Below are positions 52,119-64,000 of a DNA stretch of 64,000 nucleotides, piece by piece. The notes under the pieces were generated by a model. The model made no database searches. It saw only the letters and a program-made list of their open reading frames with translations, and was not told where the DNA came from. Source of the stretch: Anarhynchus alexandrinus (taxonomy: Eukaryota > Chordata > Aves > Charadriiformes > Charadriidae); the NCBI GenBank assembly GCA_008711295.1, contig VUYV01000041.1, forward strand, positions 1,056,729 to 1,120,728, in the 5' to 3' direction. The number at the start of each line of letters is the position of its first letter. Within the stretch, counting starts at the first letter, position 1. A program made the position numbers and the translations under genes.

Positions 52119-55101
52119 TTTGTGTAAACTGCACTTTAGAGAGACACAGACAGAGGGATGCAATAAACACAAACTGGTTAACTGCATGTCTCAGCATATA
52201 TTAATGAACAATTAGCATACTTTAACAACATAACATTTTAAAGGACCCAGAAAAGGTGCAAAAGACTCCTCTAGTTAGCTACAAAAGCTCAGATGCTAGA
52301 TTCCTGTGTAATTATGTAGAAAAATTATTGGCACATCTTGACAGATGGACCTTGTTAACTCCAAACGATATAGCAGAAGTGTTATGCTGTAGAGCACTAG
52401 AGGCTGCGTGAGGTTCTGAACAGAATCCTTAGATTGGAAAGACACATTAAACTGCGATATGTTTGTCTGAATTAATAATAATAATGTCAAAGCCCAAAAT
52501 AATATGTGAGGTATTTTGTATGACCCAGGTCAGCAGATGGTTGCACGTTAGCACGAACAACCAGAAAACATGTTTCTTGCTTCCATAATCACCTTTGAAA
52601 ATCATTCTAGACTATTTTATATCATTAATTTATGTCTCCAGAGCAATTCATAGCTACTTATTGACGGACACATTTTCAAAGCATTTGCAAACTAAACTGA
52701 TCTTTAAAAATGCTTCAGAACAGTTTGGGGTTTTTTTTTTGTTTGTTTCCCCCCTCTTTCTCCCCAAGACCTTGCAGGTTTTTGTGTGAAACTTTTAAAA
52801 GATGTTACAGTAGCTTGTAATACTACACTAAGGTGTAGTGAAACAACTGATCATCCATAAGTTAGTAAAAAGCTGTATGGTGAATCAGATGCTGCTATTC
52901 TCACTCCAAGAAAGGAGCACACAGTTGAAGTAGTGGCTGGAGACCTGACTGGACATAGCCAGAGGAGTTTTTGAAGCTGCTTAGGAAGACTGAGCTAGAC
53001 CGTCCCAGCTGCCTTTTTAGGTAGGAACTGTCTCAGTTTTTGAATAATCAGAGTTCCTGCACATCATGTTACTTGAAGTGTCATCTTTTCAACTCAGAAG
53101 CTGGATTCCTGCAAAACCACAAAGACACCATTGCTTGGGAAAGGGCCAGGAACATGTTTCTAAATGACCAGAGATCTTTTTCAGTTTTAGAAATAATTAG
53201 GACATTGATGAATTTGTTGTCTAGCAAAAGTGTGTGTTTTAGGTTTAATTAGTACACATGAATATTTTTGGTTTGATCAGAGAGTTATTTTGGCTCAGGT
53301 CCCAAACAATGACTTTTAACCAGACTGTTTGATGTTGGAGTCTGTCCCTGTTCGTTGAACCCTCCCATGAAATTACTAGCCCTAGGAGTCAGCCTTTCAA
53401 AGCAGAAGCTGTTTTTAATTATTAAAGAAAGTAAATCCCCTCAATAGACTACGTGAATTACAGATGAATGCCTAAATTTACCCTTTGCTATTTTTCTCAG
53501 TTTTAACAGGACACAGTTAATTCACATGGTGCCCAACACAACTTTAACAATCAATCAACATTATGGAAACCTAAGTCTAAGTTTTTGTCTGACATTTTGG
53601 TAGAAAGAGTGAATTTTTAGTGAAAACAGTCTAGTTCTGTATTTGTAACATGAATATTGCAGGGCTTATAACCTAAACATGAAATAGACCACAAACAAAA
53701 TTGAAAATTACTCCACTGGGACAGATTGTATTTTAACAGGGAGTTCTAAGTGAGGGATGGTGAATAGCTTCATGGTCCAAGGAAAATCGTATTGTTCCCA
53801 GGGCAGTAATTTGGTCTTGACACTAATAAGTAGCAAATTCTTGACCTTTACAAATATTCTGACCTCTTAAGCCTGACATGCTAAACCAAGAAGAATTAAA
53901 ACACCCTTTGTTCTCTTTCTCTATTTACTTTTTCCAGCTTTGGTTATCTGAAGCAGCAGTTCCTGGGATGTTTTTCACTGTGGTGAAATAAATATACAGA
54001 CACAAATATACACCTGGATACAGGGCCTCCTCTATTTTGGAGGAGGCAATTAATGTTCTATGTCATTGTTCTCGAAGCAGCAAGGAGCATCATGGGGTTA
54101 AGTTGTTTTGAGTATGGAGCCAGATGAGTGCTGCAACAGACTATTTAGCATGACATTGCAAATCATCAGAGGTCTGTGGCTTATAGTCCATGACATCAAG
54201 CACTAAGTTTATGTCGATATTAATAAGTAGTGCAGTGTAATGGGAACAGATCTGTGTAGTGAAAAAGTTGTTGCTGACCTGATAATCACATTATATAGGT
54301 TTCATTGGTTTTAATTTGAGCTAGCTTTAGTGTGGTCCTGTGGTCAAAAGGCCATAAGGAATCGGAGCACATTTTGTACAATCCTGTAATGTACCCAGTG
54401 GTGTAGATCCACCCAAAAGGAATGAGTTTCTCATGCTGTCAAGCTGCTCCACAATCTAAAGCGCAGCCATTACGTGGGGTCAATGCAGAGGTTCACTTCA
54501 AAAGAAAATGTTTGATACAAACTAGTATCAAGTTTTTCACTATTCCGTGAAAACTCATGAAGAAAGTTTGATTTTCATGTAGGCTTTTTAAGCTGACACT
54601 TTTCCCCTCAGCTCCTCAGCTTCCAGACATTCCAGTCCTTGAATATTTAAGGCAGCCCTTCATAAATTGAATAAACAGCAGAGGGTTGCTTTTGAGTTAT
54701 GAGTGCTTGGTATTATTTTGTAAATTTAATTATATAGGCATCAGCAGTCTAATTGTTTTGCAAGATGTACCCAGCAATGCAGCTGGTGAAGAGCTCCCTT
54801 TCTTATCAAAAGATGATTGCAATTATTATATGCAAGGCTGTAAAACCCTATTTTATTTTGAATTAAATTGATTAGAATGAAGACACGCATTTTTTCTAAT
54901 AAAGATTAATCCAAATTTTGGAAGGAAATTATCTCTACATCACCACAGCTTGTCATATGAAATGATTTTACTAGTATAACTTTTGAGCCAAATGAAAACA
55001 GTAAAAAGAGAGAAACCCTAGGTAAACTTGTTAAATGTCAAGTAATGAAAACTATACAGTAGGTCTGTATTTTTCACTCCAAACTTCTATTTTTCTTGTA
55101 G

Positions 55102-55282
55102 CCCAAGCAGCGTACATCAATAGTATCTTCTCTGGAATTTCACCGAATGAATCACAGTCACAATTATTTTGAAATCAACTCATCCATTGGCTGTACAAGT
55201 TTTATTTCTACTCCTGCAATCAGTCCAGCTAATTATTCCTTTGGATCTCTGGAATACAGTGTTGAAGAGAGAGAGCTTCCAG
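55102..55282 (+). CDS. internal coding exon C of the same unidentified gene
   Basis: This 181-bp exon follows a pyrimidine-rich acceptor (CTATTTTTCTTGTAG, ending at 55101) and precedes the donor GTATAG at 55283. It starts in phase 0, matching the end of exon B, carries 60 codons and ends with one base of a split codon. It begins with a basic patch, PKQRTSIVSSLEFHRMN, continues with a His/Asn-rich stretch and a Ser/Thr/Pro part (STPAISPANYSF), and ends acidic (VEERELP). RTSIVSS is a plausible basophilic kinase site (inference). No domain is recognised. The remaining exons lie outside the window or were not detectable; a further exon must exist because the last codon is split. Confidence 0.82.
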
Positions 55283-57471
55283 GTATAGAAAAAAAGCTTA
55301 CTTTGCCTATCAACAAAGCTTTATAAAACTATAGGTCTGTGGGTTTAAGCTCGAATTGCTGTTGTCTTTGGTAGTGAAATACGTTTATCATAAATACAAA
55401 ATATTATACCTGATTTTCTTTTTCTGCTGCTCAACAAAGGGTTCTCATATATCATGACGAATATTATTAAAATATACATTGTCCTGAATGCTATATTTTG
55501 AATAAGGCAAACTTTGTTTTACAGAAATGCCTAGAATTTAGATATTGTAGTTTTTGAAATTAAGGTGATTCAGGTACACATCTACTTTCATCATTGGGTG
55601 GTCAGCATACTTTAACATGAATTTTAAGTCGGAAAAATATAATTAGAAATCATTATGTAACCATCAGTAAAGGTGAGAAATGGAAGATTTCTAAGAAACC
55701 TGACATTGCTTCTGCAGTAGTAATGGGATTCATTAAAGCAAAACTTTAATATATTTGCTCTGATGATAAGAATTGAATAGAGTGATAGTATGATTGTAAC
55801 TGTGAAGGTTTTATCCATATTATAGAGGTTTACATAATGAAAATGCTTTATAAAGGATTAAAATATTTTCTTCTTCATGGATCAAAACTTCAGGAGCAAG
55901 AAAGTGTCAGTAAATCATGGATTTAGCTACTTCTGTTCCTTCAAATTTCATATGCGAGTTCCTTTACTTAGGCTAAACTTGTAGCGGAAGAATATAGTAT
56001 TTGGGAAAGCTGATGTATTGAAACAAATTGTGATAGCTAGTCTGTTATCTGCAGATGGAATTATTTCTTTTAAAGGGATACACTATTTAAGATCTAAATA
56101 GAAGTAGGTTACTACAAAATAAAAAATAATACAAATGTTGAAATTCAGGACAAACTTATCAGTTGGCTTCTGTAGCATTGGTTTTCAAATGAGATGAATC
56201 CTGTACATTTCTGGTTGGTAGGGTTTGAAATCCTGAAAACTGTTGCTTTTAAATGATAAAAAATTAATTCATTTCATAGTTAGAGCAAAGAAAAACCATA
56301 TTGTTAAAGACCTGCCGTGAAATAAGTTAAGAGTGAGAAATTCTGTCCTTTATGATGAAGAAAGAGTTAAAATTATCAGAAATTATTCATATTGCTTTTC
56401 TTGGACTGACTGTGTCATTATCTTTGAAGCTAAAATAATGTGCTTATATTCGTAGACATAGCAAATCTTTTCAAGCCTAACTGGACATAATGAATTTGAA
56501 TGGTATCTTTTATTGCTAGGTCTGGGGTCATTCGATTCTTTAGGGTTTAGGCTGATTTTTTGTTGTTATTGCTTTTTCTACTGCAAATTCTCTTCAGTGA
56601 TCACAATTTTATTTTGGGTAATTGAATGATAGTGTCTTGATGTTTAAAAGCAAAAATAAGAAAACAAGATTTTCAGGAGTACAGTTTACCATAAGTAAAT
56701 CCTTAATTTACCATCAGTAAATGAAATAATTATAGTAAAAGTGAAATTCCCTCACCCCTTCTCAGATGGAATCCTTTAGGTTGGAAAAGACCTTTAAGAT
56801 CATCAAGTCCAACCGTTAGCCTAGTACTGCCAAATAACCACTAAACCACTTCCCTTAGCACCACATCTACGTGTCTTTTAGTCACCATCCCTGGAGGTAT
56901 TTCAATTGCTTCCCTGGGCAGCCTGTTCCAGCGTTTGACAACCAATTTGGTGATGAAATTTTTCCTAATGTCCAATTTAAACCTCCCCTGGCACAACTTG
57001 AGGCCATTTCCTCTTGTTCTATTGCTTGTTACTTGGGAGAAGAGACTGACACTCACCTCGCTACAACTACCTGAAAGGAGGTTGCAGAGAATGATAAGGT
57101 CTCCTGTGAGCCTCCTTTTCTCCAGACTAAACAACTCCAGTTCCCTCAGCTGCTCCTTATAAGACTTGTTCTCTAGACCCTTCACCAGCTTTATTGCTCT
57201 TCTTTGGACACGCTCCAGAATCTCAATGCCCCTCCTGTAGTAAGGGGCCCCAAAATGAACACAGTATTCGAGGTGTGGCCCCACCAGTGTAGGGGATGAT
57301 CAATTCCCTAGTCCTGCTGGCCACACTATTTCTGATACAAGCCAGGTTCCTATTGGCATTCTTGGCCACCTGGGCATACTGCTGGCTCATATTCAGGCAG
57401 CTGTCGACCAACACTCCCAGGTCCTTTTCCACCAGGCCGCTTTCCAGCCACTCTTCCCCAAGCCTGTAGCA

Positions 57472-58275
57472 CTACATGGGGTTGTTGTGACCCAAGTGCA
57501 GGACCCGGCACTTGGCCTTGTTGAACCTCATACCATTGGCCTCAGCCCATTGATCCAGCCTGTCCAGATCCCTCTGTAGAGCCTTCCTACCCTCAAGCAA
57601 ATCAACACTCCCGCCCGACTTGGTGATGTCTGCAAACTTACTGAGGGTGCACTCGATCCCCTTGTCCAGATCATTGATAAAGATATTAAACAGAACTGGC
57701 TCCAATACCCAGCCTTGGAGGACACCAGTTGTGACCAGCCACCAACTGGATTTAACTCCCTTCACCACAATTCTTTGGGCCCGGCCACACAGATAGTTTT
57801 TTACCCAGTGAAGCGTACACCCGTCCAAGCCATAAGCAGCCAGTTTCTCCAGGAGTATGCTGTGGGAAGTGGTGTCAAAGGCTATACTAAAGTCTGGGTA
57901 GACAATGTCCACAGCCTGTCCCTCATCCACTAAGTGGGTCACTTTGTCATAGACCAGGTTAGTCAAGCAGGACCTGCTTTTCATAAACCCATGCTGACTG
58001 TGCCTGATTGCCTGGTTGTCCTGTACATACCATGTGAAGGCACTCAAGATGATCTGCTCCATAACCTTCCCTGGTACCAAGGTCAGACTGACAAGTCTGT
58101 AGTTTCCTGGATCCACCTTCTGGCCTTTCTTGTGGGTGGGCATCACATTTGCTGACCTCCAGTCAACTGGAACCTCCCCGGTTAGCCAGGACTGCTGATA
58201 CATGTTGGAAGGTGGCTTGGTGAGCACTTCTGCCAGCTCCCTCGGTACCCTTGGGTGGATCCCATCTGGTCCCAT
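57472..58275 (-). pseudogene. CR1 reverse transcriptase remnant
   Basis: The longest open frame in the window (267 codons) is the reverse transcriptase core of the antisense CR1. Recognisable blocks are [10 protein letters not shown] (about 56-65), [14 protein letters not shown] (94-107), [13 protein letters not shown] (126-138, with the first catalytic Asp), [14 protein letters not shown] (184-197; the active form is GxPQGSVLGPVLF) and [11 protein letters not shown] (212-222). In active copies the last block has FADD; here the second Asp is Ile, so the metal-binding site is broken. The Pro and Ser of the PQGS block are also lost. The first Met is internal to a longer ancestral frame, so it is no real start. 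Non-functional. Confidence 0.92.
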
Positions 58276-58931
58276 AGACTTGTGTGCACCTAAGTGGTGT
58301 GGTAGCTCGCTAATGATTTCCTCTTGGATTATGGGGGCTTCATTCTGCTCCCTCCCTTCCAGCTCAGGGGGCTGGCAACCCTGAGAACAACCAGTCTTAC
58401 TATTAAAGACTGAGGCAAAATAAGTACCTCAGCCTTTTCCTCATCCTTGGTCACTTTGTTTCCCCCTGCATCCAATAAAGGATGGAGATTTTCCTTAGCC
58501 CTCCTTTTGTTGCTAATGTATTCATAGAACTATTTTTTATTGTCTTCTCTGGCAGTAGCCAGATTAAGTTCTAGTTGGGCTTTGGCCGTTCTCCCTGCAT
58601 CACCTCATGACATCCTTGTAGTCCTCCTGAGCTGCTTGCCCCCTCTTCCAAAGGTCATAAACTCTTTTTTTTTCCCTGGGTTCCAGCCAAATCTCTCTGT
58701 TCAGCCAGGCTGGTGTTCTTCCCCACCGGCTTGTTTTTTGGCACATGGGGATGGCCTGCTCCCATGCCTTAAAGAACTCTGTCTTGAAGAATGTCTAGCC
58801 TTGCTGGACTGCTTTGCCCTTCAGGACTGCCTCCCAAGGGACTCTGTTAATCATGCTCCTAAACAGGCCAAAGTCTGCCCTCCAGAAGACCAAGGTAGCA
58901 GTTCTGCTGACCCCTCTCCTGACTTCTCCAA

Positions 58932-59330
58932 GAATCATAGAGTCATAGAATCATAGAATGGTTTAGGTTGGAAAGGACCTTGAAGATCATTGAGTTCCAA
59001 CCCCCCTGCCATGGGCAGGGACACCTCCCACTAGACCAGGTTGCCCAAGGCCACGTCCAGCCTGGCCTTGAACACCTCCAGGGATGGGGCCTCAACAACG
59101 TCTCCGGGCAGCCTGTTCCAGTGCCTTACAACCCTCAAAGTAAAAAATCTCTTCCTAATGTTTAATCTAAACCTGCGCTCTTCCAGTTTAAAGCCATTTC
59201 CCCTTGTCCTATCACTACATGCCCTAGTAAAAAGTCCTTCCCCAGCTCTCCCGTAGGCCCCCTTTAGGGACTGGAAGGCCGCAATAAGATCTTCCTGGAA
59301 CCTTCTCTTCTCCAGGCTGAACAGCCCCAA
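58932..59330 (-). mobile_element. CR1 fragment nested inside the older CR1
   Basis: This antisense CR1 piece begins on + with inverted octamers (AATCATAGAGTCATAGAATCATAGAATGG) and includes the 3' tail and the ORF2 C-terminus (frame 59357-59031: [55 protein letters not shown], ending LGNLV). Its left edge interrupts the host CR1 just before ILGEVRRG-coding sequence and its right edge just after SDHKIIF-coding sequence, two pieces adjacent in intact CR1 endonuclease. The inserted copy has an open C-terminal frame and so looks younger than the element it splits. Confidence 0.88.
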
Positions 59331-62300
59331 AAATAATTTTGTGATCGCTATGCCCAAGACAGCCTCCAGCTGTCACATCACCTATAAGTCCTTCTCAGTG
59401 CACAAAAAACAGGTCCAGTGGGGCACCTTCCCTAGTTGGCTCACTCACCAGCTGTGTCAGGAAGTTATCTTCCACACACAGTCTCCTAGACTGTTTCCTC
59501 TCTGCTGTATGCACTTGTAATTATACAAGGGACAAGGAGTACTAATGTGTAAAGAGAATACCAAATCCAGAAAGAACAGATGAAAATTGTGTCTCTTGAA
59601 AAAGTCTCTGAGGCTTGTCTCTTACCTAGATTGTTAAAAGCTGAACCTTGAATAATAATTGTCAGCAATGAGTAGCAGAAGCAGTGTTCTGCTACAGCAT
59701 TTTTTCTGCATTAGCTAGCTATTGTTTCACTGAAAGGTTCCTTGTTCCTTCCAGATCTACAGTGACAACAATTACAATTCATCATATGTCTTGATTATAA
59801 TCCTTGCCAACTTGTTCTGAAAATTCGTGGAAGATCTGCACCTTAAAAGAATGGTTAGCTCAATAATAATTGAGCATTTGTGTGCATTTGAGTGTTTTCT
59901 TCTATATTATATTCTTGGGCATTTATGTCTCTTTTTTTTTAAGCATCACATCAGAAAAATGCAACACCTTTTTTTTTTTAGGCTTATCAAGGTCAAAGGT
60001 CTTCTGGCTGACTAGAAAGAAACAATATACAGAAAGAACCCGTTTTCATAGTAACTGCAGCTAGTAGTTTTCTTTTGCCTTCTTTGAAACAATCAAAATG
60101 CTTTTTACAGGATTTCTAAACTAGGAACTGCCATCTAAATAAGGCATTAGTATTTCCCTACTCAATTTCAGTGCTTTTTATGTTTTCTTCAGGAAACTTG
60201 CAATGATTCATTATCATTCAGATGAGAGCGGAAGATGAATACAACAAAATAATTATTCTAATTCTAAAATCTTCATCATCTTACCTCTACCTTAATAGTC
60301 TACTACCAAAGAAGAATTGTAACTTTTGGTGTATTAGAGAAAATTCCTTTTTATATTTTGGGATAGCAGTTTTACTCTTGGTGTTGGCTATTTCCCTACA
60401 TCCCCTGATTTGAAACAGGGATCCCGATTTTCAAGAAGTGTATTTCTATCAAGTAGAAAACCACTGAACTCTACCACAGCACTATATTATCTGACTGACA
60501 GCATATGACAACATTTTGTGATTAATTAGCTGGAGAACAGTCCACATATAATGGTAAGTGGGTGCTTTATCTTTGGGATCAGATGGCCTTGTATATAAAC
60601 AAAATCGCATATGTTGCCTGCATGGATGGTAGAAGATACCTTAATATCAGGTTACCTGCAACTGAAATGTAAGGACAAAGATTCTGTTATTTGTTTTGAA
60701 CTTTAACTGGTGGAAGAACATGCAAGAAGTTGATGAAAACTCTTCTCTCGCTCCAGTATACATAGAGCAGGCTGTGAATGCAGCTTTGGTGAGGCCTATT
60801 TTCACAGCTTTATTTCCAGCAAGAACACTGACTTCATAGAAGCGTTCTCGAATTCAGAGTGAATGATTGTGCCTTTACAGCATTGCATTCCACCTCAAGT
60901 TGGAAGTCAGTAGATCCAAATAATGTCAGCTACTACCATTAAAGTTTGTATACTAAAAGCGAGTCCACTCCATTGCACAAGGAAGTCGTTATTGTATGTG
61001 ACTCTGTCATGGCAAGATGCTAGTCATTTTCTTGATTGTCTGAATGCATGTTCAGTAGGTGTTTTGTATGACAACACAAATGAAAAATTACAGACCTGAT
61101 AATCAGGTGAGGGTTTCATTTGTGAGATGTTCCTCATATGACTTTGACTGTGAACAAAGACCACTAGATGAGCAAGATCATTCACTCCAGAAGAGGGCAG
61201 CCTGGGCTTTCAGGGAGATGCCTCTCTAATATAGCTTTATGCCTTGTTGTGTACATCGCTGAAGTTCTTTTGAAACTGTAAATCTTAAAGCTAGAAGGCA
61301 GCGAAAATGTGGCCATCTTGGTAACATCAGCTTGGCACAATCAACAATTGCAGCTAAAATTGTCGCTCTGGATTATTTTATTTTTCATTTCTGCTTGATC
61401 AGTCGGAATAATGGATCTTTCTCTAACCCATATTAACTTCATTATGTCTCCTTGTACTGAGTATAATTGGGCTGTGAAATTAAAAAGACAGTTCTGCAGA
61501 TATTCTTGTTCTGTTTCAGATCAGAAAATAGATCTGTACTCAGATGCATTTACGTGACAAAAATGTCAGGAGTTGTCTGGAGGTAATCTCATTGCAATCT
61601 TTATTTTCAGTCCATGAAAATCTTTAAATTTGCATTAAATTCTGTATACCATTCATTGTAAAAGAGCATACAGTTTTTTTCTCATCTCATTGTGGTACCT
61701 AAAAATATTTACTGGGTTAATATCTTAGTTACATCTTAGTTACATTAGGTTTATCTCTTTTAGTTACAAAATCTGTCTCTGCTGTAGGACCTTAATGTAA
61801 CTCTAACTCTTTTTACATATCTTGTTTTCTGACTATGAGTAACGTTATTTCATTCATCTGAGAAGGCTACATTGTTCCTTAGAACAATCCAGAATATAAA
61901 ATTCAAGAATTCGGTCTTTAGTATGTGGACTGTAATTTTTTCTCCTCTACAACAAAGAAGTAATATCTGAGTCACGTGTTAGGTTTCTTCTAGAAGTGCC
62001 TTCAGATCTTTCTTTAAAGTAAATGTCTGATAAAGTTGTTTTGTCTCACAAGCCTGATTTTTCTGAAGCAAAAGCAGCCTTATGCTTAAAGGTACGCTTG
62101 CAGTTTTATCTTTCTCCTTTGAGAGAATTAAGATATTCTGCATATTACTGTGGCTGTTAGAAATTATTAGAAACTTGGTTCAGAGGTCTGGTCTATAATT
62201 CCTGGCTATGTTGCGTTCCTGGATACAGTCAAAACTTATTCTGCTGCAGGAATGTTCCCTTATGTGACAATAGAAAAGTTGCTATTTGAGGTAGGTCACA

Positions 62301-64000
62301 TATTTGTCAACACTACTTTATTATTCAGATATCTCCTTATGAAGATCTGATATGAAAAGATCAAACTGTGATGTCTATCTAGACGCTTCAAGCCTTGTTT
62401 CTTCAATTATAAAAAGTTTTGGAATTACTAGAAGTGAAATACAAAATGAAAGAAATGGAAAGAAAAAAGAAAATACCTTTTAATACACTCTAGCAATTTT
62501 AGGCGTGCTATATGTAAGTTCACAGCATACTGTCTTTGTCTGTTAACAATACCTTACTAATTACCAAAAGAACGCATGCTTTTCCAGTGACAGAGGAAGA
62601 GGGAAATATTGGCGTGTAGTGAAATAAGGATAATCAACAAATGCTAGTAAATAAAGCATTCCCATCTATTGTATATGGACACCTGCACTTCCTGTGAGGG
62701 AACATCTCAAAAAAGTGTTGTTATGAGCCTGTACTGACCTATCATTGATTGAGAACGCTCTTCCAGATGAAATGTCTGAGAAGGTCAAATTCAAGCCCTC
62801 TTTTCTCTGTTTTTTAATTTTCTTCATCATCTTCTTGATTACAATACAACAAAACCTGCCAAGGTATTCTTCAAACCAGGTTAATTTGAACCTTTTTGTC
62901 TATGAAGATTATCTGTTTTATAGCCAAGTTCAACTGAGTGCAATTAGTAAGATGTAGTAGAGCTATTCCAGGAACTGCTTCTGGGGATCATACTTGGTAC
63001 TGTCTCAAACAATTTATTTTTTGTTCTAATTAAGTTGTCCAGCAGATGTAGCATATTAAGGTCTCCTTATGTTGCCCTTCTTTTTGCTGCTTCTAATTCC
63101 AGCCTTTGCACAGTTATCCAAGGGAAGGATACAGTCTGTCCCACAGGAACAGACTGTAGTGTAGGGTTAATTAATATTATAAACTTATATTCTCAACTAT
63201 TATTGTCTTTACAGCTTCCAGTTTCAAAACAACATACTTCACGAGGCTCACTGTAATTATATCTCACTGTTAACAATATCTCAACATGCGCTGTATAGTG
63301 TCCAAAAATCTGATAGCAGAAAGACCAAGTGAGGCGATGTCTGGAAAGCTGTATATGAAACTAACTCCTATAGTTCCGTTCAAAAACAATGTATTTTTTT
63401 GTGCAAGAAACTGATCTTCTGTACGAGTGCTTGCATGAAGTGTTAGATGCAATAAGCCCCTAAATCCCATGCCACCTGAACTTAAAAATAATCTTGTTGG
63501 TGATAGTTATATTTTTCCAACTTAAATTTCATGACAGTGTTATCTTTCAGTCTTTTCTCAGGCTTAAATGAATTATCTGGGCTAAACCCACTTAGCATGA
63601 ACCTGCTCTCCAAACATACTGTCTCACATGTCACTAACTATGTCGATATCCTGATTGCTAAGTCACTATTAAACTAATATGAAAATAAAACAATTTGAAG
63701 CAGGCATATTGAAGGAATAAAACTGCAGATGGGTCTCTAAGCCCTGTTGTCAGATATAGCATTGGATGTGTTAATAAAACAAGAAATGACACGAACAGCT
63801 AATCTCTTTTCAAATTAAATTCTGAACCATCTGACCACGTGTGGATAGGCATGTGTTGAGCAATGTGTGTGCCTATCTTTCATTCAAATGGCTATTCCTC
63901 AGAGGATTTGATCTTTCCCCCCCCCCGCTTTATTTGCTTACTATCAATAAAGGCAATTAACAATTGTTGACAATACCAGGGGGAAAAAAAATCCCATGTA

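Larger units (their letters stand above)
40236..55101 (+). other. intron between exons B and C (14,866 bp)
   Basis: The intron begins GTAAGT and ends TTTTTCTTGTAG. Listed separately inside it: an ancient CR1 3' end (40862-40935), a 157-bp tandem repeat with an assembly gap (45759-46300), a C-rich block (46765-46796), a C11 run (48818-48828), a purine-rich tract (49574-50093) and an inverted repeat (52089-52118). The stretches 41000-45700, 46900-48800 and 52200-55100 hold nothing else I can support. One long open frame on the minus strand (42622-43203, 193 codons) is in a more GC-rich patch and has no recognisable features. Confidence 0.7.
56765..59508 (-). mobile_element. CR1 retrotransposon (CR1-Y-like), partial, antisense, interrupted
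   Basis: Read on the minus strand, this element carries the end of the endonuclease domain (59508-59331, with DNFLTQLVSEPTREGAPLDL and the SDHK motif), then the linker before the polymerase (58931-58276), the reverse transcriptase (58275-57472), the C-terminal part (57471-56841) and a short 3' tail ending near 56765. It is split by another CR1 at 58932-59330. The 5' end, including ORF1 and most of the endonuclease, is missing. Inactivating changes include a stop in the endonuclease part, several in the linker, TAG at 57474-57472 and a frameshift near 57250. The tail phrase TTAGCCTAGTACTGCC resembles CR1-Y-type 3' ends. Confidence 0.9.
55283..64000 (+). other. intron sequence after exon C, to the window end
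   Basis: This begins with the donor GTATAG. No later exon of the gene could be supported. The largest content is the nested CR1 pair at 56765-59508. Outside that, 55290-56760 and 59510-64000 are AT-rich with no recognised genes; a C8 run sits near 63918. Open frames here are short (73 codons or fewer outside the CR1). Confidence 0.65.

Noticed and set aside
58540..58956. 138-codon + strand open frame inside the CR1 region
   Set aside because: It is the reverse complement of CR1 ORF2 sequence, so a shadow frame.

Overview
The window looks like the interior of one long vertebrate gene, almost certainly from a bird. The avian call rests on CR1 retrotransposon fragments: several carry the CR1 ORF2 C-terminus, and three end in (or start from, when inverted) the ATTCTATG-type 3' octamer. 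The rest is AT-rich, intron-like DNA with short microsatellites and no dense gene content. No prokaryotic-type genes, rRNA, tRNA or CRISPR were seen.

Three internal coding exons on the + strand can be supported: 13769-13934, 40099-40235 and 55102-55282. Each has a pyrimidine-rich AG acceptor and a GT donor. Their reading phases interlock exactly (0 to 1, 1 to 0, 0 to 1), giving 161 continuous codons. The encoded segment is rich in Ser, Pro and Thr, shows no recognisable fold, and looks like a disordered linker of a larger protein. I could not name the gene. The introns between them are 26,164 and 14,866 bp. The flanks (1-13768 and 55283-64000) hold no exon I can support and are probably intron as well.

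Region by region. 1-13768: AT-rich DNA with a 13-bp tandem array (about 500-600), a TG microsatellite (6349-6374), a CR1 3' end (8068-8308) and an older, diverged CR1 piece (about 10920-11300). 13935-40098: intron with a degenerate tandem duplication near 19.8 kb, a CR1 (24748-25015), a possible regulatory cluster near 23.9 kb, and an antisense, intronless, stop-riddled coding-like frame (32013-33331) that I could not identify. 40236-55101: intron with ancient CR1 debris, a 157-bp tandem repeat broken by a run of Ns (45759-46300), a G-quadruplex-capable block (46765-46796) and a 0.5-kb purine-rich tract. 55283-64000: a 2.7-kb antisense CR1 (56765-59508) with endonuclease and reverse-transcriptase remnants, split by a younger CR1 (58932-59330).

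The most unusual items are the decayed antisense frame in the first large intron, the incompletely assembled 157-bp repeat, and the CR1-in-CR1 nest.
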